From positions 49,092 through 113,091 of the forward strand of contig CAJUIZ010000006.1 of the NCBI GenBank assembly GCA_910586625.1: DNA of 64,000 nucleotides, in the 5' to 3' direction. The notes beneath the pieces were generated by a model that did no database searches, had not been told where the DNA came from, and worked only from the letters and a program-made list of their open reading frames with translations. The translations under genes were made by a program, and so were the position numbers. This document shows, piece by piece, positions 54,836 through 63,366 of the stretch; the first letter of the stretch is position 1, and every line of letters starts with the position of its first letter. The stretch is from an uncultured Christensenellaceae bacterium. GTDB taxonomy: Bacteria; Bacillota; Clostridia; Christensenellales; CAG-314.

Positions 54836-55657
54836 TCAACGGAAAATAACTTCGCGAACGTCGCGGCGTTCGCCGCCGACTTCGTCGTAGTACAGCTTGT
54901 ATGCAAGACAGGGAGTATACGCTATTGTAAAGACGTACGCCAAGCAATACAACGGCACGTCCAAGCGGTACGGAGCAAGCAATGCTCCAAGCAATACGAT
55001 TGCCATACGCGCGAATACGAACGCAAAGCTTATACCCCAAGTAATCCTTTTGTGCTTAGACATTATACGCGCGGAATAGGAAAAGGCGACATTGAGCGGG
55101 CAATGCTCGCTGTATTTCAACGGAAACGCAGGCAATAACAGCATAAACATCCAAGTTTCTATTAAACGAACTATTACCGACACGGCTAAGCTTACGCAAG
55201 CCACTACCGTCACGTTATCGGCGAAACGCAGCAGCATCATAACTCCTACGCTTAGAAGCGCAAGCACTTCCACCGTCGCCACGCAGCACAGGGTCAACAG
55301 CAGCGTAACGGGAAACAGCTTAAACGCCGACTTCAACGGCAGCGCGGAAATTTCGCCTACGCGCATATGACGGTCTATCTTGACTACGAGTACGCTTACC
55401 GTCAAAGCGAACAATACGACGTTGATAATCGCAGTCCACCAATACTTTCCGTAACGAAGCACGGTTACGGCGGAAATATAACGCGTGAGAAGATTGCCGC
55501 CGTTCAGTTCTCCGTCGATAAGAGCGCGGACGAAGTTTATTTCGGCGTCGGGAGTCATAAAAAATGCGAAAGAAAGCGATACCGGCAATGCTACCAAAAT
55601 CAACTGCCAGAAATTGCGGAACATATACGCTATTGAAGATTTGCTTTGATAACGCAT
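54836..55657 (-). CDS. Hypothetical polytopic membrane protein, predicted leaderless
   Basis: A 273-aa membrane protein with about six helices and a charged C-terminus. Its overall pattern (tyrosine-rich helix start, YRLFV-like helix, RLIETWMFMLLLPAFPL) is similar to the neighbouring gene at 53844. I used ATG 55657. An ATG at 55672 precedes the likely transcription start. The promoter with -10 at 55664-55669 leaves only 6 nt to the ATG and there is no Shine-Dalgarno, suggesting a leaderless mRNA. Confidence 0.68.
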   Translation of the reverse strand: MRYQSKSSIAYMFRNFWQLILVALPVSLSFAFFMTPDAEINFVRALIDGELNGGNLLTRYISAVTVLRYGKYWWTAIINVVLFALTVSVLVVKIDRHMRVGEISALPLKSAFKLFPVTLLLTLCCVATVEVLALLSVGVMMLLRFADNVTVVACVSLAVSVIVRLIETWMFMLLLPAFPLKYSEHCPLNVAFSYSARIMSKHKRITWGISFAFVFARMAIVLLGALLAPYRLDVPLYCLAYVFTIAYTPCLAYKLYYDEVGGERRDVREVIFR

Positions 55658-55663
55658 AAGTAA

Positions 55664-55692
55664 ATTATACACTATAACGGCAAATTTTACAA
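55664..55692 (-). promoter_or_regulatory. Promoter abutting the 55657 start codon
   Basis: Minus strand: TTGTAA (55692-55687), 17-nt spacer, TATAAT (55669-55664), then 6 nt to the ATG. A perfect -10 with a good -35. Confidence 0.65.
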
Positions 55693-55752
55693 GTATTTGA
55701 TTACTTTTTGCAATACCGCTGTCTGCTTTGCGGACGGCTGTATTTCGAACGT

Positions 55753-55783
55753 AATAAAAAAAGCCCGTTGCTGCAACGGGCTT
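55753..55783 (-). terminator. Terminator of the phage-like operon
   Basis: On the minus strand a 10-bp stem (AAGCCCGTTG with CAACGGGCTT), a 3-nt loop and seven T residues, about 50 nt past the stop at 55836. The stem is almost the same as the one between asd and dapA. Confidence 0.88.
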
Positions 55784-55835
55784 ATATTAAATATAGCGGC
55801 TATTGACTGTATATCGGCGGTATACGCGAGCAGGT

Positions 55836-56762
55836 TTACTGTAAATTTCTGTTGATCCAGTCGATAAGGGTAGTATAGTAATCCTGCAAGTGTCCGCGGG
55901 CGAAGGTGTCCATATTGACGAGAGCTAACGCTTCTTCTTTAAGCAAAGATACGAAGCCCTGTTGAAAAACCCGGTACTTCTCCCACTGCATTTTTTCGGC
56001 GTACCCGGTTGCGCCTAATTGAGCGTACAGCTTAGCCGCCGTAAAGGAGCGGTCGTACTCCGCCTGCCGCGCGTACTCGTACGCCCTTGCGCGGGACGCT
56101 TGATACTTAGCTTCCTTTTCGTCCAATTTGGCGTTGTATCTGTCTATATTTTGCTTTGTCTTGCTTTCGTCTTGCACAAGCTTGGCATACGTTTCATTTA
56201 GCTTAGACTGCTTTTCTTCTTCGAGCGACGCGCACGCGTCCGAGTAAATAGAATCCTGCGAATGTTTGTCCGCGTCGATTAAGCTTCGCTCGCCCTGCGC
56301 CGCGGCGTTTTGTTCCGTAACTGCCTTGTTGTAGTCGTCACGCGCCTGATTGTTTGCGCGGGTTAGAATACTGGAAAAACGCAAGCCGTTGTCCACCAAG
56401 CGCACGTACAGCTTGTCGCACGTTTCGTTGTAATCCTTTAACAGCTTGTTAAGCTTGGCGCGCAAGTCGGCGTCCAACTCGGAGTACCTTGTTGCGAGCT
56501 TTTGCAAATTTGCCGCGTAGGAGGAATTCAGCCGACCTTGCTTTGCAATATAGCTCGCCGCAATGCGCTCTTCTGCCGCCGCGCGAAGCTGTTCTTCCGT
56601 CTTGGGGACGTATTGCAGCTTGGTTAGTCCGAGACTTTCCGGCATATCCAGCAAAGGCTCGCGGTAGTCGAGACTGTACTTGCGGTCTATATCTTCCACC
56701 TTGCCCTTGATTACGTCGTACTTTGCAATCAGTTCCTTCATTCGCGCGCTACTTATCGCCAT
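55836..56762 (-). CDS. Coiled-coil protein of a phage-like four-gene operon
   Basis: A 308-aa protein. It is Ala/Lys/Glu-rich, with long helical stretches (residues 60-240) of heptad-like pattern. There is no membrane segment and no catalytic motif. It is the last gene of an operon that starts at 58863 and overlaps its neighbour by 14 nt. ATG 56762 has a strong AAGGAG site. It may be a structural or scaffold protein, judged by its neighbours. I recognise no family. Confidence 0.7.
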   Translation of the reverse strand: MAISSARMKELIAKYDVIKGKVEDIDRKYSLDYREPLLDMPESLGLTKLQYVPKTEEQLRAAAEERIAASYIAKQGRLNSSYAANLQKLATRYSELDADLRAKLNKLLKDYNETCDKLYVRLVDNGLRFSSILTRANNQARDDYNKAVTEQNAAAQGERSLIDADKHSQDSIYSDACASLEEEKQSKLNETYAKLVQDESKTKQNIDRYNAKLDEKEAKYQASRARAYEYARQAEYDRSFTAAKLYAQLGATGYAEKMQWEKYRVFQQGFVSLLKEEALALVNMDTFARGHLQDYYTTLIDWINRNLQ

Positions 56763-57993
56763 AATTCTTCTCCTTAAATGTTTCCGCCGCCAATTCCAAG
56801 TACTCTATGCGCGCGTCGCCCTTGGACTTGATATGCAAGCAAAACCTGCGTCCGCTGCCGTAAAGCGGAATACGCTGAACACGAGGTTTGCCGTTGACGC
56901 GAGTAAGGCGGGTTTCCGATTCCGACGTCAAATACAAATCGACGGGAGAGGCGGTTTTTATCAGAAGGCAGCGCAGATGCTTTACTCCGTTAACGCCGAA
57001 ATCCACGTTCGAAAACTTATACTGCATTTCGTCGTTGTATTCCGCGGCAACGCCCGTTTCTCCCTTGAAAAGTCCGTTTGCGAATACCGCCGAAATTTTG
57101 CCGCGGTATACCTGAGTTTGAGAAATATTTGCCGCGTATACGCATAGGCACTTTTCTTCGTCGATATCCAGCAGCAGCGTCGGACGGTTAGCGGTTGCGG
57201 GCAGGCTGAGCAGGTATCCGCCGCGGTAAACGCTTGCAAAGCAGTCGGTAAAATCGATATTGCGGCTTATCTTGTTAAATATGCGCTTTACCCTGCTGCC
57301 GTCAAGACAATACAGACCGTCGGAAGCCGCGAATACGACGCGGTTACCCAAAACAGCCGCGCTGCCGCGCTGTACTTCGCCTATTCCGCGAGCAAACACA
57401 GACACTTGAAAGCCGTTGTAATCCGCCGACGGAGTAAGCTTACAGCACGTATCACCCAATGCGTACGCCGAATTGCCGAGAGTTACGATAGCATTGCACT
57501 GAGCGGGAAGCTCTGCGTACTCGCAGGAGTCGCTGACGCTGTGTTCGCCGACTTCGCCGAAATACACGGCGTTGCCGCGCAAAGCGAATATGCGTTCGCC
57601 TGCAACGGTCAAGTCGTCGTACGCGTCCGAAGTTACACGAGTAAAATCCGAACCCTGTAAAACACACGTACCGAACGACTTGATACTCGTTATAATTGTG
57701 CCGCGGTATTCCGCAGAACAGGGCTTGCCTATGCCGCTGCTTACGGTGGCAATCTCCTGCAAAGCACCGTCGTAGGCGTACACCTTGTTGTTGCTGTGAA
57801 GATAAAGCGTATCGCCGAGACGTCCGAAAATGCCTTGATAGGCGCTTCGCGTCGACAAACGCGTAAAGCTCGGCAATGCGCGCAGAGCCCCGCCGATTAC
57901 TTCGACGGAAGCGCAGTCCGCAATATCCGCCGAAGCGCAGTCCAACGCGAAATCGAACTTGTAACGGAGCACGCCGCGTTTGGACGGGGTCAT
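56749..57993 (-). CDS. Beta-rich phage-like protein (possible tail/nozzle or stabilisation protein)
   Basis: A 414-aa beta-rich protein with repeated blades, each ending in phrases like LYLHSNNKVYAYDG and VVFAASDGLYCLDGSRV, suggesting a beta-propeller. A C-terminal beta-sandwich region follows. Such a layout resembles tail-nozzle or stabilisation proteins of short-tailed phages, but I rely mainly on context. The ATG at 57993 overlaps the previous stop as ATGA and has an AAGGAG site; the alternative ATG at 57999 is within that site. Family assignment is tentative. Confidence 0.68.
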   Translation of the reverse strand: MTPSKRGVLRYKFDFALDCASADIADCASVEVIGGALRALPSFTRLSTRSAYQGIFGRLGDTLYLHSNNKVYAYDGALQEIATVSSGIGKPCSAEYRGTIITSIKSFGTCVLQGSDFTRVTSDAYDDLTVAGERIFALRGNAVYFGEVGEHSVSDSCEYAELPAQCNAIVTLGNSAYALGDTCCKLTPSADYNGFQVSVFARGIGEVQRGSAAVLGNRVVFAASDGLYCLDGSRVKRIFNKISRNIDFTDCFASVYRGGYLLSLPATANRPTLLLDIDEEKCLCVYAANISQTQVYRGKISAVFANGLFKGETGVAAEYNDEMQYKFSNVDFGVNGVKHLRCLLIKTASPVDLYLTSESETRLTRVNGKPRVQRIPLYGSGRRFCLHIKSKGDARIEYLELAAETFKEKNYGDK

Positions 57994-58538
57994 AGCCATC
58001 TCCTTGCCGGCATAACCGCCGACGCTTGTTTTACGGCAACGTTCAAGGCCGCGTCGTACTTGTCCGCCCAGACGGCGGACGAAGTGAAATCGCCCGTTTG
58101 CAGCGAATACTCGCGCAAAACGCCGTACACAAAAATGCGGTCGGTTATGCGCGGAGACGGCATTTCCAATTCGTCGCGCAGACCTACGGTTTTAGGCAGC
58201 TTGGCGTATGTAAGGTTGTATTTGCCGCTTTTGCTTACAAGCAGACCGCCCTGCGTGTACCGATACGGTACCGCGGCGCCTTCGCCGTCGCATAGCGACA
58301 GCACTCGGCACAAACTGTACTGCGAAGTGGGGATAAAGCCTTCCGAATCCGCTTCCGCGACCGTTCTGCGGCAATGCGTGGGATAATCGCGGTACAATTC
58401 TTCCGAAATCGTATTGCAGCAGTCGATAATTCGGTTTGTTTTGTCGCAGGGTTCCGCACTGCCGTTTGCGATATCGTCAACGGCAATGTCGAGCTCTAAT
58501 ATTTTATTACAGGCGTTAATAACGTCCAGTACCTTCAT
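57990..58538 (-). CDS. Phage-like head-tail adaptor-type protein (tentative)
   Basis: A 182-aa protein, helical N-terminus (VLDVINACNKILELDI), then a beta-rich centre (PYRYTQGGLLVSKSGKY) and helical end. The ISEELYRDYPTHCR segment and length suggest an adaptor or tail-tube family such as the T7 gp11 or P22 gp4 type, but similarity is from memory, not a search. There is an AAGGAG site before ATG 58538. Confidence 0.62.
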   Translation of the reverse strand: MKVLDVINACNKILELDIAVDDIANGSAEPCDKTNRIIDCCNTISEELYRDYPTHCRRTVAEADSEGFIPTSQYSLCRVLSLCDGEGAAVPYRYTQGGLLVSKSGKYNLTYAKLPKTVGLRDELEMPSPRITDRIFVYGVLREYSLQTGDFTSSAVWADKYDAALNVAVKQASAVMPARRWL

Positions 58539-58863
58539 AAAATCTCCTTTTTTGATATTGTTCTAAATTATTCAGAGCTTCGCGCCCCAAATTGCGTTCG
58601 ACTGCGGCGTTGTTGCGTTCCATATCGGACAGTACGACGTCGGCGTTTTCCACTCGGGAATACACTGCGTAATCTACCGTTCGGCAGTCCAGCTCGCCGT
58701 ACGGCGACACGAAAGCCAACGCAGGCGTAACGCGTGATTCGTCGTACACTTCGAAACGGCTGCGCGCAACGTTATAGTATACGCGATAGCCGTCGTTGAC
58801 GGTGCGTAAACGCGCGGCAATGTCGAATAAATCGTTTGTTATAGGTATTAGATTCGGTTTCAT
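58516..58863 (-). CDS. Small phage-like structural protein (tentative)
   Basis: A 115-aa protein. A start such as MKPNLIPITNDLFDIAARLR and the segment DGYRVYYNVARSRFEVYDE resemble small proteins found next to portal or connector genes in Firmicutes prophages, which wrap a beta motif around a short helix. It overlaps the adaptor-like gene by 23 nt. The ATG has a weak site, and a GC hairpin lies just upstream (58878-58900). It is the first gene of the operon. Confidence 0.6.
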   Translation of the reverse strand: MKPNLIPITNDLFDIAARLRTVNDGYRVYYNVARSRFEVYDESRVTPALAFVSPYGELDCRTVDYAVYSRVENADVVLSDMERNNAAVERNLGREALNNLEQYQKRRFYEGTGRY

Positions 58864-58877
58864 AATAATTTGGCAGA

Positions 58878-58900
58878 GCCGCGCCGACAAGCGGCGCGGC
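58878..58900. other. GC-rich hairpin before the phage-like operon
   Basis: A perfect 9-bp stem (GCCGCGCCG with CGGCGCGGC) and a 5-nt loop 15 nt upstream of ATG 58863, with no T run. It could limit read-through or protect the mRNA 5' end. Confidence 0.45.
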
Positions 58901-58958
58901 GTTATGTTCAAGCGGAGACGACGCGTCCGCTTGCGTTTGGTTTTATTCGAGCGAGAGC

Positions 58959-59018
58959 TTAGACTTCTGTAATACCGCTTATCATAGCTTGACCGATGGT
59001 ATTCGCCCTGTCCTTTGT
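58959..59018 (-). pseudogene. Remnant C-terminus of a deleted gene
   Basis: A 19-codon open end followed by a stop at 58961-58959 (…DRANTIGQAMISGITEV). It reads like a true C-terminus, upstream of the phage-like operon, but its frame is cut by a TAG within the 23-bp direct repeat. The rest of the gene is missing, so a deletion is inferred. Confidence 0.4.
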
Positions 59019-59060
59019 CTACTCTTTATACTTTGCAATTCGCCCTGTCCTTTGTCTACT
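59001..59060. repeat. Direct repeat 23 bp, two copies
   Basis: attcgccctgtcctttgtct plus act occurs at 59001-59023 and 59038-59060, 37 nt apart and identical. It brackets the boundary between a remnant gene and the paralogue unit, so it may be an att-like or deletion-junction duplication. Confidence 0.7.
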
Positions 59061-59070
59061 ATTAAGGGCA

Positions 59071-59097
59071 TAAAAAAAGGACGAGCGTACTCGTCCT
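59071..59097 (-). terminator. Terminator of the 59117 gene
   Basis: On the minus strand an 8-bp stem (AGGACGAG with CTCGTCCT), loop of 4 nt, then seven T residues, 20 nt past the stop. Confidence 0.9.
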
Positions 59098-59116
59098 CTC
59101 TCTGCTAAATTGAAAT

Positions 59117-59932
59117 TTATCTTACATAAGAATCGTCAAAATCTTGTGAGTCGCGAATAAGTTTTACTTTACCGTAAAGCACATCTGCGGCGCCGTACTT
59201 AACCATACATTTAAAGCTTATAGTAAGGCTGTCTTCCGTATGTTCTAATATTACAAATTCGCCATAGTCGATATCGTCGCTTTCCGCCGTATCCAAGTCG
59301 CAACAATAGCCATTGTTTGATGCAAAAAATATTCCGTTAGCGGTTAAGTCCTCTTCGGGTAAAATCAAACCCGAATCGTTTTCTTCAGCGAAAGGAACGT
59401 CGTCGAAATAGCCGATATTCAACTTAAAAAGATTGCTTTCGTAATCAAGTACGTCGTTGTACTTTTCGGGTGTAGATATTATTTTTGTGCCGTATATTTG
59501 TAAAGCTAAATGATTGCCTTTAATGCCTTTGAAATCTTTTTGCGTGGCAAATTTGCCTTCAACCGAGAATTTAATACCTTCCCGCGTAAAATTAACAAAA
59601 CCAAGCTCGCCGCTCTTCTTGTAGTCCAAAGCCGCATAAGCACCGTTAAGAAATCCGATTAGGATGTTATTTGCGGCTACTATATTGTCTCTCGCGTCTT
59701 TCAAATACGCTACGGTTCTGTTGATTTGTTTCTCTGTTTTATGCATAAGAACAGCGAACGTAACGGTAGCTATTAAAAGCAAACCGCATAACGCTACAAA
59801 ACAATACGTATACGGATATTTAAATCCTACACCGAGTAGTGACAATGGAGTAAGTATCGCAAAAAGAACCGTAAGATTTTTGAATAGTTTTATACGCTTT
59901 TCCAATAAGCGTAAGTCAACATTGTCTTTCAT
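59117..59932 (-). CDS. Two-TM protein, paralogue of the 40-kb protein without SUKH domain
   Basis: A 271-aa protein with helices at about residues 18-38 and 44-64. The central domain (about 115-265) runs from FTREGIKFSVEGKF through GNHLALQIYGTKI to LYGKVKLIRD and matches the domain of 40212-41399 position by position. The start is taken as 59932 with a CGGAG site; a longer frame to 60022 is rejected. It lies next to recombinases in the accessory region. The domain has no function I know. Confidence 0.78.
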   Translation of the reverse strand: MKDNVDLRLLEKRIKLFKNLTVLFAILTPLSLLGVGFKYPYTYCFVALCGLLLIATVTFAVLMHKTEKQINRTVAYLKDARDNIVAANNILIGFLNGAYAALDYKKSGELGFVNFTREGIKFSVEGKFATQKDFKGIKGNHLALQIYGTKIISTPEKYNDVLDYESNLFKLNIGYFDDVPFAEENDSGLILPEEDLTANGIFFASNNGYCCDLDTAESDDIDYGEFVILEHTEDSLTISFKCMVKYGAADVLYGKVKLIRDSQDFDDSYVR

Positions 59933-59999
59933 ATTTGTCTCCGTTAAATTACTGTTTATAGTACTGTCATTATAACATATCCGTTCATAAAAGTATAGC

Positions 60000-60032
60000 A
60001 AAAAAAGACGGTCTGTTTTCACTCGGACCGTC
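60000..60032 (-). terminator. Terminator of the recombinase operon
   Basis: On the minus strand a 7-bp stem (GACGGTC with GACCGTC), loop of 12 nt, then seven T residues. It lies about 24 nt past the stop at 60056. Confidence 0.85.
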
Positions 60033-60055
60033 CCTTTCCTTAATTATTATAATGG

Positions 60056-61555
60056 TTATTCGTTTTCTACTCCGATTATCGGTCTAGTGATTCGCACCGC
60101 ATCGCATAAGACGAAGGTCGCTGTCTTTCCGTCTATCAGGACTTTGTCCACTACTCGGCGGAAGATGTCCGCATTGAACTTGTCGAATAACTCGTCCGAG
60201 TTCAGCATCTCTCGTAGGTTATCCATTCTGCTCAAGTCCCTTTCTAATGCCAATCCTTCGGCTATCGTGGTTTCCTTTACATGTTTCAGCCTTTCGATTT
60301 CGCCGAGCATTTCCTGTGTCTTTGCGGAGATTTCAGCGGTGTTCGCCACCGTCATATCCCTTACCAAGCCTATCATTTCGTTTTGTATCGAAATGATTTT
60401 TGCATCGATTTCTTCGGTCGAGGTTTCGCTCTGGCGGTTCTTTACCACCTCTTCGATGTTCGCTATGACCTTGTTTATAAATCCGTCCTTGTCCGTTACG
60501 ATGTCCCTCATAACACCTATAAAGGTTCTTTCAAGGTCTTCTTCTTTTATGGCGTCTTGCTTGCAGTTTTTGTATCGCTTATGGTTGATGCAGACCCAAG
60601 TGTACACCGTTTTTTGTACCGTATCGTATTTGTGCCTGCGGAACTTGCTACCGCAGCCGAGGCAGAATAACTTGTTCGAGAATGCGTATTTCGATGAGTA
60701 GCCTGCTTTGCCTGTCGGACTGTATCCCCTTTGGCTTGTTCGGATTTCCCTTTCCTTTTGCACTCTATTCCAATCCGTTTTGCTTATAATCGGCTGATGG
60801 TGATTCTCTACATAGTATTGCTTGCCCTCGGTATTCTTGATTCTCTTCCTATATTTAAGGTCGCTGTAGGTTTGCTTCTGCAGATGCAAGTCCCCTTTGT
60901 ATTTTTCGTTTTCAAGTATATAGGATACCGTGCTTGTCTTCCATAATTTCACACCGCCGGGGGAAAGCACCTCTCTGTCCATCAGCATCTTACAGATTTG
61001 ACCATAACTCTGCCCCGCCAAGTAGGTCTTGTATATAAACCTTACGATTTGTGCCTCTGGCTCGTAGATTTCGTAGTTATGGTCTTTTATTCGGTAGCCG
61101 TAGGTTTTTACGCACGGATACTTTTCTTGCTCTATTCGCCGTATTTTGCCCCACTTTACCGAGTCGCTTAAATTCTGCGAGAAGTCCTCGGCTACGGCTG
61201 CACTCATAAGCAGTCGCATTCTTGTTCCTGCTTGGTCATCCATACTGTTTAAGTGGTCGTTTTCGAATATTATGGGTATTCCTTTTAAGGTGAGCTGTTC
61301 GACTATGTTCAAGATGTCGACCACGTTTCGTGCGAATCGGCTGACCGACTTGACTATGATGATGTCTATCTTTCCGTCCATCGCATCGGCTATCATTCGG
61401 TTGAACTCTTTTCGCTTTCGCATACTTGTTCCCGACAGTCCTTCGTCTGCGTAAATACCTGCAAAAATCCACCCTTCGTGCTTTGTGATGTACTCGGTGT
61501 AGAATTCCTTTTGCGACTTGAAGCTCGTTTGCTGTTCTTCGCTATCGGTGGACAC
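60056..61555 (-). CDS. Large serine recombinase (N-terminus frameshifted)
   Basis: A large serine recombinase of at least 499 aa. The resolvase catalytic domain begins RVSTDSEEQQTSF, with the catalytic serine in RVST. The IIIVKSVSRFARN helix, the recombinase domain (VLSPGGVKLWKTSTVSYIL), a zinc ribbon (CLGCGSKF) and a coiled-coil tail follow. The open frame starts at an internal GTG. The natural start seems to be ATG 61662, in a different frame, so a 1-nt shift in a C run (61628-61632 on the plus strand) separates the two parts. It may be a pseudogene, a sequencing error or a real frameshift. Confidence 0.85.
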   Translation of the reverse strand: MSTDSEEQQTSFKSQKEFYTEYITKHEGWIFAGIYADEGLSGTSMRKRKEFNRMIADAMDGKIDIIIVKSVSRFARNVVDILNIVEQLTLKGIPIIFENDHLNSMDDQAGTRMRLLMSAAVAEDFSQNLSDSVKWGKIRRIEQEKYPCVKTYGYRIKDHNYEIYEPEAQIVRFIYKTYLAGQSYGQICKMLMDREVLSPGGVKLWKTSTVSYILENEKYKGDLHLQKQTYSDLKYRKRIKNTEGKQYYVENHHQPIISKTDWNRVQKEREIRTSQRGYSPTGKAGYSSKYAFSNKLFCLGCGSKFRRHKYDTVQKTVYTWVCINHKRYKNCKQDAIKEEDLERTFIGVMRDIVTDKDGFINKVIANIEEVVKNRQSETSTEEIDAKIISIQNEMIGLVRDMTVANTAEISAKTQEMLGEIERLKHVKETTIAEGLALERDLSRMDNLREMLNSDELFDKFNADIFRRVVDKVLIDGKTATFVLCDAVRITRPIIGVENE

Positions 61556-61662
61556 TCGGCAGTAGGCGCAGACCCTTTTGGGCAGGCTGTTTTTCAGTAT
61601 GTCGATTCCGTTGACGATTTTCTTTGTGGGGGTTCGATCACCCTAACATTTGGTGCTAGCAT
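61556..61662 (-). pseudogene. Frameshifted 5' part of the serine recombinase gene
   Basis: The ATG at 61662-61660 has an AGGAGAGG site and begins MLAPNVRVIEPP. In this frame a stop follows soon. Adding one base in the five-C run (positions 61628-61632) joins it to KKIVNGIDILKNSLPKRVCAYCRVST, which is exactly the usual recombinase N-terminus. It overlaps the upstream recombinase gene by 20 nt. Confidence 0.65.
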
Positions 61663-63274
61663 AAATTTGTACCTCTCCTATTTCATCTCTTTCTAGGTAA
61701 TAATCTATTACCTCTATATCGGCGGTGTAGCCGTTTTTGAACTTATAAAGCAGTCGGTTCTTTCCCATCACGACTATCTGCTCGACCATTTGGTTGAAGA
61801 CCTCTTCGTCAAAGGTTTCCATTTTGTCGTACTTTTTCAGCAGTTCATCGCAGAGGGTTATGTGGTTGTTACGGGTTACGACCTCGATGTTATGCTTTGT
61901 GATTTGCCGTTTCCTTTTTTCTAGGGCAAGCACTTCATTGATTATCAGGTTATGCTGATGGCGAAGTTCGTTGGTTATCGTTCCTTGAGCTTCCATCGCT
62001 AGGTATATCTTTTCCTTGGCTAGCAATGTTTGTATCCGCATATTGATTTCCGCCGCTTCCTCGTCCTCGAATACCGCTTTCTCTCCGCCCATTAGTGCGG
62101 TCTTCATTTTGTTATAGGCATAAATAAAGGCGTCCTGCAATGTAAGTTTATCTTGTATCCGATTCCTACACGCGTGAACGCCTTTCATCCTATTCAGTTG
62201 ACATTGATAGGTTTCCTTGTCCCTACCGCCGTTCTTGAGTGTCTTATGCCCAAGACCCTGTTTGTTGTAATTCGAACCGCACAGACCGCAAACCATCTTC
62301 CCACGGAAGCAGTCGTATTTAGGCACATAATCGTGTCCTCGCTCGTATAAGGTGTGAGCCGCCATCCGCTCTCTCGCTTTGTTGAACAATTCGTGAGTGA
62401 TAATCGGCGGGCATACCCTCTCTACCACATACATCGCTTTCTCGCCTCGGTTACGGTATCTTCTACCGTGTTCCGAAAAGCTCTTTTGGAAATAGGCATC
62501 GCCAGTGTACTTTTCTTGCTTAAGCACATAAGAGAGATTGCAATAATTCCATTCCTTTCCGCCTGAAGTTTTAACCCCTAGACCGTTCAGCCAACGGATA
62601 ATGTCGCACGACTTCTCTCCGCTCGTATAGCGCTCGAATATCTCTCTTACGATTTTTGCTATCGGCGGGTTGATTTCCAAACCCATTGATTTGTTGTACT
62701 TGTAACCTATCAACGGATTCTTGTTTGCTATGCAGATGTTGCCTTGCTCAACCTGTCGAAGTATTCCGAACCTTGTAGCCTCGCTGTCCTTTGTGAGTTC
62801 TTCCTCTGCCATGTAAGATTTAAGCACTCGCTGTAGCGTCGATTTGTCCCGTAGGGTATCAATCTCTTCGACTTCAAAAATGACCCTCACTCCGATTCGT
62901 GTCAGCTCGTCAATCGTGCGGAGCATCTCTTTCGAGTTGCGTCCGAACCTACTGACCGTCTTCGTGTAGATGATGTCTATGTTTCGGTTTCGGCACTCGG
63001 TTATCATCCGCATAAACTCCAACCGCTTGCTTTGCGTTTTCGCACTTATGCCTTGGTCGATAAACGCCCCGACATTGATGTAGTTAGGGTTGCTGTCTAT
63101 GAGTTCGCTGAAGTGCTGCACTTGCGAAGTCAGACTCATTTCCTGCTTTTCTTGCCGTGTGCTTAGCCTCGCCAAAAGGTCGGGAGTATTCATCGGATGC
63201 TCGGCATCGGTTTCTTGACGCAGTATGTCCCATATCTTGAGATATTTAATTTTCGATACGCTTTCTGCTTTCAT
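61643..63274 (-). CDS. Large serine recombinase with regulator-like N-terminus
   Basis: A 543-aa protein. Residues 1-36 (KIKYLKIWDILRQETDAEHP and the following 15 residues) resemble the N-terminal helix-turn-helix start of WYL-type regulators, not a recombinase start. From LSTRQEKQEMSLTSQ on it is a resolvase catalytic domain, and ARLST takes the place of the usual Y-x-R-x-S. The recombinase domain (TSGGKEWNYCNLSYVLKQEKYTG), a zinc ribbon (CGLCGSNYNKQG) and a coiled coil follow. There is an AGGTGG site before ATG 63274. The tandem pair of recombinases suggests an integrative element. Confidence 0.85.
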   Translation of the reverse strand: MKAESVSKIKYLKIWDILRQETDAEHPMNTPDLLARLSTRQEKQEMSLTSQVQHFSELIDSNPNYINVGAFIDQGISAKTQSKRLEFMRMITECRNRNIDIIYTKTVSRFGRNSKEMLRTIDELTRIGVRVIFEVEEIDTLRDKSTLQRVLKSYMAEEELTKDSEATRFGILRQVEQGNICIANKNPLIGYKYNKSMGLEINPPIAKIVREIFERYTSGEKSCDIIRWLNGLGVKTSGGKEWNYCNLSYVLKQEKYTGDAYFQKSFSEHGRRYRNRGEKAMYVVERVCPPIITHELFNKARERMAAHTLYERGHDYVPKYDCFRGKMVCGLCGSNYNKQGLGHKTLKNGGRDKETYQCQLNRMKGVHACRNRIQDKLTLQDAFIYAYNKMKTALMGGEKAVFEDEEAAEINMRIQTLLAKEKIYLAMEAQGTITNELRHQHNLIINEVLALEKRKRQITKHNIEVVTRNNHITLCDELLKKYDKMETFDEEVFNQMVEQIVVMGKNRLLYKFKNGYTADIEVIDYYLERDEIGEVQIYASTKC

Positions 63275-63316
63275 AAATCGGTTACCACCTATTCTTTATC
63301 ATTATAGCATATCGCA

Positions 63317-63366
63317 TAAAAAATAGCAAGCCGAAGTGTCGCAAAAGTGTGACACCTTGGCTTGCT
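63317..63366 (-). terminator. Hairpin upstream of the recombinase genes
   Basis: An outer stem AGCAAGCC with GGCTTGCT and an inner GTGTC with GACAC, followed on the minus strand by a T-rich stretch. It lies between an upstream minus-strand frame and the recombinase start and probably ends read-through. Confidence 0.55.
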
